The notes beneath the pieces were generated by a model that was not told the origin of the DNA, made no database searches, and saw only the letters and a program-made list of their open reading frames with translations. From assembly GCA_021323675.1 (NCBI GenBank), contig JAJPKP010000079.1:1-60229 (forward strand): a stretch of DNA of 60,229 nt, read 5' to 3'. Positions 42,091 to 50,581 of this stretch are shown one piece after another (position 1 is the stretch's first letter; every line of letters begins with the position of its first letter). Made by a program: the position numbers and the translations under genes. This DNA comes from Pseudomonadota bacterium (GTDB taxonomy: Bacteria; Desulfobacterota; Binatia; Binatales; Binataceae).

Positions 42091-44283
42091 CTATTTCGGC
42101 GAGTCCGGGATAAGCTTGAGCTTGCCCTGGCGTGCGGGACGCCGGGTTGCTCCCGCGGCGGCGCCCGTCGCCGCGCCTGCGCCCCTTCGCCCCCGTGATC
42201 TTTCTCCCGCGCGCGATCCAGGCGATCCCGGTGGAGGACCCGGTGGCGGAGCGGCTGCCTTGTCCATCCCGAAAATCTTGCGCTCGAGGCGCTTTATCTG
42301 ATCGCGCAGCTCGGCCGCTTTCTCGTACTCGAGGTCTTCCGCCGCCTGCATCATCTCGCGCCTGAGCGCGCTTATCCGGTCGGCAATCTCGTGCGGAGGG
42401 ATAAATTCCTCCTTGGCGGGTCTTTCTTCTGCTTCCGGCACAATCGCCCATTCCGGCGAATACATCTCCACCAGCGACGCGTCGATCGCTTTGGTCACGG
42501 ACTGGGGCGTGATGCCGTGTTCCTGGTTGTACGCGATCTGCTTGGCCCGGCGCCGATTGGTCTCGTCGATCGCACGCCGCATCGATTCCGTGATCGTATC
42601 GGCGTACATCAGGACCCTGCCGTTCACATGGCGGGCGGCGCGCCCGATCGTCTGGATCAGCGACCGGGTCGATCGCAGGTATCCTTCCTTGTCCGCATCA
42701 AGGATCGCGACCAGGGAAACCTCCGGCAAATCGAGGCCTTCGCGCAGCAGGTTGATCCCGACCAGCACGTCAAAATCGCCCTTGCGGAGGCTGCGGATTA
42801 TCTCGACCCGCTCGATCGTTTCGATGTCGGAATGAAGGTAGCGCACCCGCACGCCGAGGTCGTGGTAATAGTCGGTCAGGTCTTCCGCCATCTTCTTGGT
42901 AAGGCAGGTGACCAGGACTCGCTCGTTGGCTGCCACGCGCTTGCGGATTTCCTCGAGCAGGTCATCAACCTGGGTTCCGGCCTTGCGCACCTCGATCTCG
43001 GGATCGATGAGACCGGTCGGCCGGATTAGCTGCTCGACCACCAGGCCTTCCGATTTTTCCAGTTCGTAGTCGCCGGGAGTCGCGGAAACGTAGACCGCCT
43101 GATGGACGTGGCTTTCCCATTCCTCGAAGTTAAGCGGGCGATTGTCGAGCGCCGAGGGGAGCCGGAAGCCGAAATCCACCAGCGTCTGCTTGCGCGACCG
43201 GTCGCCGCGATACATCCCGCCGATTTGAGGAATCGTGTTGTGGCTCTCGTCGATAAAAAACAGCGAGTCCTTGGGGAAATAGTCGAGCAGCGTGGGCGGA
43301 GGCTCTCCGGGGGCGCGCCCCGTCAGATGCCGGGAGTAGTTTTCGATACCCGGGCAAAACCCCATCTCGGCAAGCAGCTCAAGATCGTACATCGTGCGCT
43401 GCTCGATGCGCTGAGCTTCGAGCAGGCGGTTTTCCGCCCGAAAAAACTCGAGCCGCTCTTTCAGTTCCGCCCGGATGGTCGAGACCGCGCGCTCCATCCG
43501 GTCGGAAGTCGTCACGTAGTGCGATGTCGGATAGATCGCCACCGATTGCAGCTTGCGCACGATCTTGCCGCGCAGCGCGTCGATCTCGTAAATCGCTTCG
43601 ATTTGATCGCCGAAGAACTCGATCCGCACAGCCCTGCTTTCTTCATACGCGGGGAACACCTCGATAGTGTCGCCGCGCACTCGAAACGTGCCGCGGTGAA
43701 AATCGTAGTCGTTGCGCTGATAGAGAATGTCGACCAGCTTGCGCAGCACGCGGTCGCGCTCGATGGTCTGCCCTTCCTCCACAAATACCAGCATCTCGAA
43801 GTAAACCTCGGGCTCGCCGAGGCCGTAGATGCATGAGACCGAAGCGACGATGAGCACGTCGTTGCGTTCGAGCAGCGCCTTGGTCGCTGAATGGCGCAGC
43901 TTGTCGATCTCGTCGTTGATGCTGGCGTCCTTCTCTATATAGGTGTCGGTCGAGGGCACGTAGGCCTCGGGCTGGTAGTAGTCGTAGTAGGAGACGAAGT
44001 AGCGGACCGCGTTGTCGGGAAAGAGACTCTTGAACTCGTTGTACAGTTGGGCCGCAAGCGTTTTGTTGGGCGCCATCACCAGCGTTGGCCGGTTCACGCG
44101 TTCGATTACATTCGCCATCGTGAAGGTTTTGCCGGAACCGGTTACGCCCAGCAGAACCTGGTGCGGCACGCCCTGCTCGATACTGCGCACGATCGCATCG
44201 ATTGCGGCCGGCTGATCGCCCTGGGGGCGATAGCCCGAGACCAGCTTGAAGGCCCCTTCTTTTCCGCGCGCAAGTGGAAGCAT
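42091..44283 (-). CDS. uvrB: excinuclease ABC subunit B
   Basis: A 730-residue helicase-like damage verifier. Walker A is G-V-T-G-S-G-K-T-F near residues 47-55; the beta-hairpin region has [10 protein letters not shown]; motif II is F-I-D-E-S-H; motif [14 protein letters not shown] domain near 640-665 binds UvrC. The tail past it is unusually rich in Pro, Gly, Ala and Arg (about 45 residues, P-P-P-G-P-P-P-G-S). The start is ATG 44283. Length is slightly above the usual 670-700, due to the tail. Confidence 0.96.
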   Translation of the reverse strand: MLPLARGKEGAFKLVSGYRPQGDQPAAIDAIVRSIEQGVPHQVLLGVTGSGKTFTMANVIERVNRPTLVMAPNKTLAAQLYNEFKSLFPDNAVRYFVSYYDYYQPEAYVPSTDTYIEKDASINDEIDKLRHSATKALLERNDVLIVASVSCIYGLGEPEVYFEMLVFVEEGQTIERDRVLRKLVDILYQRNDYDFHRGTFRVRGDTIEVFPAYEESRAVRIEFFGDQIEAIYEIDALRGKIVRKLQSVAIYPTSHYVTTSDRMERAVSTIRAELKERLEFFRAENRLLEAQRIEQRTMYDLELLAEMGFCPGIENYSRHLTGRAPGEPPPTLLDYFPKDSLFFIDESHNTIPQIGGMYRGDRSRKQTLVDFGFRLPSALDNRPLNFEEWESHVHQAVYVSATPGDYELEKSEGLVVEQLIRPTGLIDPEIEVRKAGTQVDDLLEEIRKRVAANERVLVTCLTKKMAEDLTDYYHDLGVRVRYLHSDIETIERVEIIRSLRKGDFDVLVGINLLREGLDLPEVSLVAILDADKEGYLRSTRSLIQTIGRAARHVNGRVLMYADTITESMRRAIDETNRRRAKQIAYNQEHGITPQSVTKAIDASLVEMYSPEWAIVPEAEERPAKEEFIPPHEIADRISALRREMMQAAEDLEYEKAAELRDQIKRLERKIFGMDKAAAPPPGPPPGSPGSRAGERSRGRRGAGAATGAAAGATRRPARQGKLKLIPDSPK

Positions 44284-44495
44284 TACGGATTTTTCACTTT
44301 AGCATGGTGCCCGAGATGGTCCGAACGAAATGGGATGACGCAGGACGCAAACGGGTGAAAAAAAATTGCTCGCGCACCGCCTTGCCCGCCATTATGTTAC
44401 TCGAAAGCGGGCGCCCCCCGTGGCATCCGGCTTGCTCGCTTCAATGCTCCGAGCGCCGTGCAAATGGCGGGGCTGTTGAAAGGAGAGAAATCATT

Positions 44496-44999
44496 ATGAA
44501 ACGGATCGTGGCAATTTTCGCAGCAGCCTCTCTGCTGTCGATGATCTACGCGTCCGGAGCGTATGCCCAATTCTCCGGGCTGCCCAACCAGGGCGCCTGG
44601 AACCAGTACCTGTCCAATCACCCCAACGTCGCCAGCGAACTGCAAAGGAACCCCGCGCTGCTCTACAACCCCAACTGGCGATCCAAACATCCTCACCTCG
44701 AGGAATGGCTAAACAACCATCCGGGGGACTGGAAGGCGATGCGCCAGCCGGCGCCATGGCAGAGCCGCTACGGAGCCTGGGATACGCGAAGCAACGAGTG
44801 GCACGACCAGGATTGGTGGTATCAGAACCATCCCGAATGGGCTCACGAACACCATCCGGAATGGTGGGAGGATCACAAGGACTGGCAGAGCTGGAAGAAA
44901 GAGGAGCAAGCCGAGCGGATGGAACAGAAATGGCAGCACGGCCACGGACATGGCCACGGGCATGACCATGGTCATGGACAAGACAACGATAATGACTGA
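44496..44999 (+). CDS. exported His/Trp-rich repeat protein
   Basis: A 167-residue protein starting at ATG 44496 after AAGGAGA, with a Sec signal peptide (M-K-R-I-V-A-I-F-A-A-A-S-L-L, cut after about 24, A-Y-A-Q). The mature part repeats N-H-P-type units (S-N-H-P-N-V-A, N-N-H-P-G-D-W, Q-N-H-P-E-W, E-H-H-P-E-W) with many Trp, and ends in an alternating H-G tract (H-G-H-G-H-G-H-G-H-D-H-G-H-G). The tail could bind metal ions. Related Leu/His/Pro repeat proteins occur in several soil phyla without assigned function. A strong terminator follows. Confidence 0.72.
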   Translation: MKRIVAIFAAASLLSMIYASGAYAQFSGLPNQGAWNQYLSNHPNVASELQRNPALLYNPNWRSKHPHLEEWLNNHPGDWKAMRQPAPWQSRYGAWDTRSNEWHDQDWWYQNHPEWAHEHHPEWWEDHKDWQSWKKEEQAERMEQKWQHGHGHGHGHDHGHGQDNDND

Positions 45000-45039
45000 C
45001 GTTGCCGTCTGACCCATAAAATAGAAAAATCGCGCGATT

Positions 45040-45077
45040 AGGGCCGTGCCTCGATGTCGAGGCGCGGCCTTCTTTTT
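45040..45077 (+). terminator. Rho-independent terminator after the His-rich protein gene
   Basis: GGCCGTGCCTCGA (45042-45054) pairs with TCGAGGCGCGGCC (45057-45069), a 13-bp stem with one G-U pair and a two-base loop, followed by TTCTTTTTT on the plus strand. Confidence 0.85.
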
Positions 45078-45154
45078 TGAATATTTGGCAGGCGACGCGC
45101 CACCGGCCGGAAACCAGCGGTTAATACCCGGTGAAAAAAGATTAGAAGGGCTAG

Positions 45155-45184
45155 TTGCATTCAGGGTGGGAATATAACTATATT
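45155..45184 (+). promoter_or_regulatory. possible promoter for the OmpA-like lipoprotein gene
   Basis: TTGCAT (45155-45160) and TATATT (45179-45184) are separated by 18 bases within an A/T-rich island. About 90 bases lie between the -10 element and the start codon. Confidence 0.4.
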
Positions 45185-45275
45185 TGCTCCCCGATTACGG
45201 CCTAAATGACGCGTAGCGGAGAGAGTGTGGGGTCAAGCTCTCTGTCGAAACACGCACCTGGGTGAGGAGGAGTTC

Positions 45276-45986
45276 ATGATACGAAAGTCAGGGCTGGTTA
45301 AATCGGCAATCGCGCTTGCGGGAACAGCCTTCGCAGCCGGCGCACTTGCTGGATGCTCGTACTTTCAGCAGCCAAGAGAATGGGGAGCCTGCGCTGTCGT
45401 AGGCGGCATGCTCGGTGCCGGCGCCGGCGCTGCATCCGGAATCGTAATCTACGACCACAGCAGCACCGGGCATCCTAACGACTCCGGTAAAGTATTCAGT
45501 GGTGTTGGAGGCGCAGCCTTGGGCGCGGCGCTCGGAACGGTCGCCGGTCACTACCTCTGCGACCCAGTAATTCAGCCGCCACCTCCGCCGCCGCCACCAC
45601 CGCCTCCGCCTCCACCGCCGCCGCCTCCTCCTCCGCCTCCCGCGAAGGAGAAGATCGTGCTGCGTGGCGTGCACTTTGACTTCAACAAGTACAACATCCG
45701 CCCAGGCGACGCCGCGGTGTTGGATGAAGCTGCAGCAACCCTGCAGGCCAATCCGAACGTGACGGTCAACGTGAACGGGTACTGCGACGCAATCGGAAGC
45801 GTGGACTACAACCTGAAGCTGTCGCAGAAGCGTGCGGATGCGGTCGCGAACTATCTCGAAGAGAAGGGCATTTCCGCCAGCCGCCTGATCACGCACGGCT
45901 ACGGAAAGACCGACTTCGTCGCGACCAACGACACGCCGGAAGGCCGAGCCCAGAACCGCCGGGTCGAGCTTGTCCCGATCCAATAG
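45276..45986 (+). CDS. OmpA-family (Pal-like) lipoprotein with a 22-proline linker
   Basis: A 236-residue lipoprotein starting at ATG 45276 (upstream GAGGAGG). The signal peptide ends in L-A-G-C (Cys26 or nearby lipidated). A glycine-rich, weakly hydrophobic part (residues about 40-95, G-A-G-A-G-A-A-S-G) resembles glycine-zipper segments, followed by 22 consecutive prolines (codons 45576-45641; mixed CCG, CCA, CCT, CCC), and an OmpA C-terminal domain (V-H-F-D-F-N-K-Y-N-I, G-Y-C-D-A-I-G, N-Y-L, R-V-E-L) that binds peptidoglycan. It likely spans from outer membrane to the wall; an earlier start at 45225 lacks support. Confidence 0.88.
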   Translation: MIRKSGLVKSAIALAGTAFAAGALAGCSYFQQPREWGACAVVGGMLGAGAGAASGIVIYDHSSTGHPNDSGKVFSGVGGAALGAALGTVAGHYLCDPVIQPPPPPPPPPPPPPPPPPPPPPPAKEKIVLRGVHFDFNKYNIRPGDAAVLDEAAATLQANPNVTVNVNGYCDAIGSVDYNLKLSQKRADAVANYLEEKGISASRLITHGYGKTDFVATNDTPEGRAQNRRVELVPIQ

Positions 45987-46010
45987 GCTCTGAGCGTCTC
46001 AACTGGTCGA

Positions 46011-46050
46011 AAAGGGCCGGAACCCAAAAAGGGTCCGGCCCTTTCTTTTT
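46011..46050 (+). terminator. Rho-independent terminator after the OmpA-like lipoprotein gene
   Basis: AAAGGGCCGGAACCC (46011-46025) and GGGTCCGGCCCTTT (46031-46044) form a long stem with a single bulged A and a five-base loop, followed by CTTTTT. Confidence 0.92.
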
Positions 46051-46114
46051 CGCAACGGCGTCTCCCGCCTATTACCGCTGATCTTAGACCGCCGATCTGC
46101 TATAAAAGCCGGTC

Positions 46115-46822
46115 ATGATGACGTCAAAAAAGCGGGCAATCTGTTCTCTTGCTGTCGCGCTGACGTTCGTCGCGACAGCGGCATTCGCACAGGCACAGAG
46201 TCCGGCGCAACAGCCTCAGGCGGATGAAGCAGCCGCGCCGTCCACTATCTCCAAGACTCCCCCATCAGCTTCAAGCCAGAACGTCCAATCCGCAGTAGCG
46301 CATGCGGTAGACAACACCGCTCCGAACCCCGCCGTCACAAATCAGTTGCCGTCGGCGGTATCCTCAACGGCTGCCGCTCTCGCAAATCACGAAACCGCCG
46401 ACCTGAGCGCCCTCCATGACCCGACCCTGCACGCCAAGCTCAATGATGTTCTCAAGAAGCTGACCCCGGAACGCCAGCGTCTGAACAAGGAATATGAGGA
46501 AGCGGCCGCCCTTTTCCCGTCCTTCTGCCAGGACTGGGACCGGAAACTTCACGACCGCGAGGTTAACAACCTGGCGCATCTTATTTGGAAATTCGAAAAC
46601 GGACTGGAGACCGCTCTCTACACCGGCTACAGCCACATCGAGAGCTGCGAAACCCATCAATCGCCGCAGGGCTTTTCGATCGGCAAGATCACGTACGAAG
46701 AGTATCGCTACAAGATTTCGGGCAAGACTGAAGAAGAAGCCAAACACACTCACGCCACCCCGGTGGACGACACTCATACGACCGAGATCTTCCGCTGGGA
46801 AAAGGGCAAGTGGTTCTATTAG
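46115..46822 (+). CDS. exported protein of unknown function
   Basis: A 235-residue protein with a signal peptide (K-K-R, then L-A-V-A-L-T-F-V-A-T-A-A-F-A, cut near residue 26). An Ala/Pro/Gln-rich low-complexity stretch spans about 27-95, followed by a more ordered region with a helical segment (L-N-D-V-L-K-K-L-T-P-E-R-Q-R-L-N-K-E-Y-E-E) and two cysteines (S-F-C-Q-D-W and S-C-E-T-H) that could form a disulfide. A -10-like TATAAA at 46101 lies very close to the ATG. Located after the OmpA-like gene but behind a terminator, so likely expressed on its own. I do not recognise a family. Confidence 0.6.
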   Translation: MMTSKKRAICSLAVALTFVATAAFAQAQSPAQQPQADEAAAPSTISKTPPSASSQNVQSAVAHAVDNTAPNPAVTNQLPSAVSSTAAALANHETADLSALHDPTLHAKLNDVLKKLTPERQRLNKEYEEAAALFPSFCQDWDRKLHDREVNNLAHLIWKFENGLETALYTGYSHIESCETHQSPQGFSIGKITYEEYRYKISGKTEEEAKHTHATPVDDTHTTEIFRWEKGKWFY

Positions 46823-46841
46823 CCGGGTCTGACGCAAATCG

Positions 46842-46911
46842 ATCCGCGGACCACCCGGTGGCCGCGCGCGAGCTTGGGCAGCAAGCGCGCGATCGCGGGT
46901 AGTCCGCGGAT
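46842..46911. terminator. long-stem bidirectional terminator
   Basis: Between convergent stops, ATCCGCGGACCACCCG (46842-46857) pairs with CGGGTAGTCCGCGGAT (46896-46911), with one G-T-type mismatch. A second stem of GC alternation lies inside (around 46863-46891). TTT follows on the plus strand. Confidence 0.7.
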
Positions 46912-46923
46912 TTTCTCCCGGCC

Positions 46924-48156
46924 CTAGTTCAGCTCCTTGTTTCCGTAGCCGAGAATCCGGCGCGAGACGATCAGCATGTTGATCTGCTGCGTTCCCTCGA
47001 AGATGTCGTTGATCTTCGCGTCGCGCATCCACTTCTCGACCAGCAGCTTGCGCGAGTAGCCGAGCGGACCCAGCAGCTCCACCGCCTTCTGGGTTATCTG
47101 GGTCACGACCAACCCGGCCTTCGCCTTGGCCATCGATGCTTCCAGGTTGTTGCGCTGCCCCATATCCAGCATCCAGGCCGCCCTCCAGGTGAGCAGGCGC
47201 GCCGCCTGAAGCTGCACCTCCATCTCCATGAAATCGCGCTCGATCGCGGTGAGCCGCCGAGGCGAGATACCGTAGCGGATGGGAATGTTTTGTTCCTTCA
47301 GGAAATCTCTGACGAAGTCCAGCGCGGCCCGCCCTACCCCGATTGCCATCGCCGCGACGATCGGTCGCGTCGCATCAAAGGTCGCCATCACGTCCTTGAA
47401 GCCGCCTTCGCGTTTTACCTCCGGGCTCCCCAGCAGATGGTCAATCGGAACGCGGCAGTTATCGAACACGATGGCAGCGGTGTCGGACGCGCGGATGCCG
47501 AGCTTGTTTTCCAGCCGTATGACCTGCATCCCAGGTGTGCCGTGCTCGACGACAAAGGGCTTGATTCCGGCCCGGCCGGCGGTTTTGTCCACGGTCGCCC
47601 ACACCACGACGAATCCTTCGGATTTCTCGACCGCGCGATGTCCGCCGGTACAGAAGATTTTCGTGCCGTTGATCACCCAATGGTCGCCGTCGCGCGTCGC
47701 GGTAGTGGTGACGGCGGCCGAGTCGGAACCACATCCCGGCTCCGTGATAGCCATCGCGCCCCATTTCGGCTTGCCCTCGGAGAAACGTTTGAGGAAGCGA
47801 GCCTTCTGATCCGGCGTGCCGGCAGCCATCACCGCCGCACCCCCAAGCCCGCTGTTCGGCACGGAGAGAAACAGTCCCGCATCGCCCCAGCACAACTCTT
47901 CGGTCGTGATGACGGTGTTGAGGTTGCGCAGCTTGGGAGCTGACGGCGCCTTTTCCGCGGTCCCGCTTTTGGCGCTGACAGCGGGCTGCACGTCGCTGAG
48001 TGCGGATGCGGCCCACATGGCTTCGAAGAACTGCCAGGGGTCTTCGTGTTCGCGCTCATCGTATTCGCGCGAAATCGGCCGCATCATGTTCTCCGCGACC
48101 GAATGGTACATCTGAAGCCGGTTCAGGACCTGGGGTTCGAGTTCAAAATCGATCAT
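46924..48156 (-). CDS. acyl-CoA dehydrogenase
   Basis: A 410-residue flavoenzyme that oxidises an acyl-CoA to the enoyl-CoA. Landmarks include A-I-T-E-P-G-C-G-S-D (FAD/substrate contact), the F-C-T-G-G-H segment, R-P-I-V-A-A-M-A-I-G, and the C-terminal I-F-E-G-T-Q-Q-I-N, with the Glu that serves as catalytic base. It lies 14 bp after a second acyl-CoA dehydrogenase and probably forms a heteromeric pair or parallel step with it. Electron transfer proteins are not in the window. Confidence 0.9.
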   Translation of the reverse strand: MIDFELEPQVLNRLQMYHSVAENMMRPISREYDEREHEDPWQFFEAMWAASALSDVQPAVSAKSGTAEKAPSAPKLRNLNTVITTEELCWGDAGLFLSVPNSGLGGAAVMAAGTPDQKARFLKRFSEGKPKWGAMAITEPGCGSDSAAVTTTATRDGDHWVINGTKIFCTGGHRAVEKSEGFVVVWATVDKTAGRAGIKPFVVEHGTPGMQVIRLENKLGIRASDTAAIVFDNCRVPIDHLLGSPEVKREGGFKDVMATFDATRPIVAAMAIGVGRAALDFVRDFLKEQNIPIRYGISPRRLTAIERDFMEMEVQLQAARLLTWRAAWMLDMGQRNNLEASMAKAKAGLVVTQITQKAVELLGPLGYSRKLLVEKWMRDAKINDIFEGTQQINMLIVSRRILGYGNKELN

Positions 48157-48170
48157 CGTCGTAAAACTCC

Positions 48171-49280
48171 CTACACCGTTGCGATGCCGTCGAGCGAAGC
48201 AAACGCGCGCGCGTTACGCAGCCACATCTCCACCGGGTGCTCGCGGATGTAGCCGTGGCCGCCGAGAACCTGAACGGCGTTGTCCGCCACCTTCAACGCG
48301 CTCGCTGCGGCGTAGTTCTTGGCCAAATAGCTCTCCCTGAGCGCATCGCCGCCCTTGTCCAGGCGCGATGCCGCCTCCCAGATGAGCAGCCGGGCGGCGT
48401 CGATTTCGATGGCCATGTCAGCGAGCATGAAGGCGACCGCCTGCTTGGTAGCGATCGGAACGCCGAACGCTCTGCGTTCTTTCGCGTAATCGCGGGCGTA
48501 GTCGAACGCCGCCCGCATCACGCCCACCGCCATCGCGGCAAAAGCCACGCGCCCTTCGCTCATCAGGCGCGAAAAATCTATCCCCTTGTCCGCGCCCACG
48601 CGGGCATCGGACCCGACCTTGCACTTTTCGAAAAGAACTTCGTATGTCGCCAAACCGCGCAGGCCCATGTTCTTTTCACGATCGCCGATCTTGAGCCCGC
48701 CGCAGTCGCGCGGGACGATGAACGCATCGACTCCGCCGAAGCCGCCTGCGCCCCCGGACCGCGCGTAGACCAAAATCGCGTCCGATTCCTCGGCGAGCGG
48801 AACGCAGCATTTGGTCCCGCTTATGACGAATGAATTGCCGTCGCGGGTCGCGGTGGTCGCCAACTCGGTCAGATCGAAGTCCCATCGCGGCTCGATGATC
48901 GCTGCCGTTCCGGCCGCGAATTTCGGTCCGGTAAATCGGCTCAGGTGCGTCTTCTTCTGATCCTCCGTGCCCATTTCCAGCAGCGGATAGGCGAACAGGC
49001 GCGGCGCCAGCGAGTGCAGCGCGATCGACAAGTCACCATAAGCCATCTCCTCAGCCACCACCGCGCCGGTGACCGCCGAACGCTCGCCGCCGTCTCCGCC
49101 ATATTCTTCGGGTATGGGTCCGCGCACCAATCCGAGCTCCCAGATCTTCTGGATGAGTTCGTCAGGGGCAGCGCAGCTTTCATCGGCCGGACGGGCCGCA
49201 GGACGAATCTCGTCCTTCGCGAAGGCGCCGATCGTGTCGCGTATCATCTGCTGTTCTTCAGTGAGCTGAAAATCCACCAT
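48171..49280 (-). CDS. acyl-CoA dehydrogenase family protein with shortened C-terminus
   Basis: A 369-residue acyl-CoA dehydrogenase-like protein. It has the N-terminal helical domain with T-E-E-Q-Q-M-I-R-D-T and the F-V-I-S-G-T-K middle domain. The FAD-binding C-terminal part ends in G-G-H-G-Y-I-R-E-H-P-V-E-M-W-L-R-N-A-R, then F-A-S-L-D-G-I-A-T-V, with D in place of the E of the usual E-G-T motif; catalytic activity may be reduced or rely on another residue. It sits between the Gfo/Idh/MocA gene and the other dehydrogenase on one strand. Confidence 0.85.
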   Translation of the reverse strand: MVDFQLTEEQQMIRDTIGAFAKDEIRPAARPADESCAAPDELIQKIWELGLVRGPIPEEYGGDGGERSAVTGAVVAEEMAYGDLSIALHSLAPRLFAYPLLEMGTEDQKKTHLSRFTGPKFAAGTAAIIEPRWDFDLTELATTATRDGNSFVISGTKCCVPLAEESDAILVYARSGGAGGFGGVDAFIVPRDCGGLKIGDREKNMGLRGLATYEVLFEKCKVGSDARVGADKGIDFSRLMSEGRVAFAAMAVGVMRAAFDYARDYAKERRAFGVPIATKQAVAFMLADMAIEIDAARLLIWEAASRLDKGGDALRESYLAKNYAAASALKVADNAVQVLGGHGYIREHPVEMWLRNARAFASLDGIATV

Positions 49281-49318
49281 GCAATGGGAGTCCTCTCGGA
49301 ATTATAGAAAGTACTACT

Positions 49319-50428
49319 TTAACTTTGCACGTCGATCGGCATAGCCCTGCGGGACGATTCGTATGCCGCTTCAACCAGTTGCTGCGCCTTGACACCCTCC
49401 TCGAACGCCGGATCGACTGCGCACTGCCCGCGAAGCGCCGCCACGAAAGCCGCATCCTCAAGGGCATAAGGTATCGCGAAGGAATCCTTGAAGGGAGAGA
49501 GGTACGGACGCTCGCCAAGCACGATCTCTGAGAACCGGGCCATCACCTGGTCCTCGCTGATTATCTCTTCGCCGGCGGAATCGCCGCGTTGAACAAGGAT
49601 CGAACCGGTGGAGTCGTGGTCGCTAGCCACGAACAGGTTCTCCGCAAAGACTTCGAACCGTCGATTGCTTGGCCGTCCGATCATTCGATGCCATATGGAC
49701 GTGAGCTGGCCGTGAAAGCCCGCCGCGAACTCGAGTTCCGTCGCGCCAAAGTCTTCGACTCCGCGCGCACCGTTCAGATTGCGTGTTCGGCAATAGACCC
49801 TGCGCACCGGACCGAACATCCAGGTCATCAAATCGAAGTCGTGAACGCTGTGCTCGATAAGAGTGCCGCCCGCGGTCAGGGAAGGATTGTTGCGCCACGC
49901 GCTGTTGTGGACACCGCGGGTCGGGAAGTCCTGGTCGTCGCGCATCGTGGCTGTCAACAAGGCCCCGGCGCTCTTCTCGGAAACCATCGCGCGAATGACC
50001 GTGTACACGGGCGAAAAACGAAGCACCAGCCCGACCTGGCTCACGACGCCGCTCGAGCGAATCGCGGCGGCCATCTCCCTCGCGTCGGCCACGCTCATCG
50101 CAAGCGGTTTCTCGCAGAATATATGCTTGCCGGCGCGGGCCGCCGCGATACAGGCATCGCGATGGTTTGCGGTCGGAGTGCAGATCCAAATCGCGTCGAG
50201 GGTGTCATCTGCGATCAATTCTTCCGCCGAGTTCATCACGCGGGCGCCCGTCCATCGGGCTGCCAGATCATGCGCCGCCTCACGATTCGAATCGGCAACT
50301 GCCGCGACCACGATGCCGCCTGAGGTGCGTTCCGCGATCCGGCGCAGCATCAGCGAATGCGCTCGTCCGATAAGCCCTGCGCCGATAATTCCGGCTCTAA
50401 GCCGGCCGGTGATGCTCGGTTTGCTCAA
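49319..50428 (-). CDS. Gfo/Idh/MocA-family oxidoreductase
   Basis: A 369-residue NAD(P)-dependent dehydrogenase. The Rossmann motif G-I-I-G-A-G-L-I-G-R lies near residues 13-22, followed by V-A-A-V-A-D, and the C-E-K-P-L family signature (catalytic lysine) near 105-109; a D/H region with H-S-V-H-D-F-D-L near 204 completes the active site. Substrates of this family are mostly sugars, inositol or related polyols. The start is TTG 50428, overlapping the stop of the small basic-protein gene (TTGA), so the two are translationally coupled. Confidence 0.86.
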   Translation of the reverse strand: MSKPSITGRLRAGIIGAGLIGRAHSLMLRRIAERTSGGIVVAAVADSNREAAHDLAARWTGARVMNSAEELIADDTLDAIWICTPTANHRDACIAAARAGKHIFCEKPLAMSVADAREMAAAIRSSGVVSQVGLVLRFSPVYTVIRAMVSEKSAGALLTATMRDDQDFPTRGVHNSAWRNNPSLTAGGTLIEHSVHDFDLMTWMFGPVRRVYCRTRNLNGARGVEDFGATELEFAAGFHGQLTSIWHRMIGRPSNRRFEVFAENLFVASDHDSTGSILVQRGDSAGEEIISEDQVMARFSEIVLGERPYLSPFKDSFAIPYALEDAAFVAALRGQCAVDPAFEEGVKAQQLVEAAYESSRRAMPIDVQS

Positions 50429-50577
50429 CGGGTTCGCTCCTCGCGGCGAATTCGCTCTTTCTCCCGCTCTCTCCGATAAGCGGTAGAGTCCTCTTCGACT
50501 CGAGCCGGCGGCGCCATCGGCTTGCGAATCTTCCCGATCAATGCGCCGCGCTTCTTGATGCGCTTGCGAGGAGCCAT
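50425..50577 (-). CDS. 50-residue strongly basic protein, function unknown
   Basis: A short reading frame from ATG 50577 to TGA 50425. The predicted protein begins M-A-P-R-K-R-I-K-K-R-G and ends R-R-E-E-R-T-R, with a central P-M-A-P-P-A segment, so it is a Lys/Arg-rich first half and a Glu/Arg-rich helical second half. It starts five bases after the pgeF stop codon and overlaps the Gfo/Idh/MocA start codon by TTGA. The tight spacing is the main evidence for expression. The charge suggests nucleic acid or ribosome contact, which is a guess. Confidence 0.55.
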   Translation of the reverse strand: MAPRKRIKKRGALIGKIRKPMAPPARVEEDSTAYRREREKERIRREERTR

Positions 50578-50581
50578 CGCC

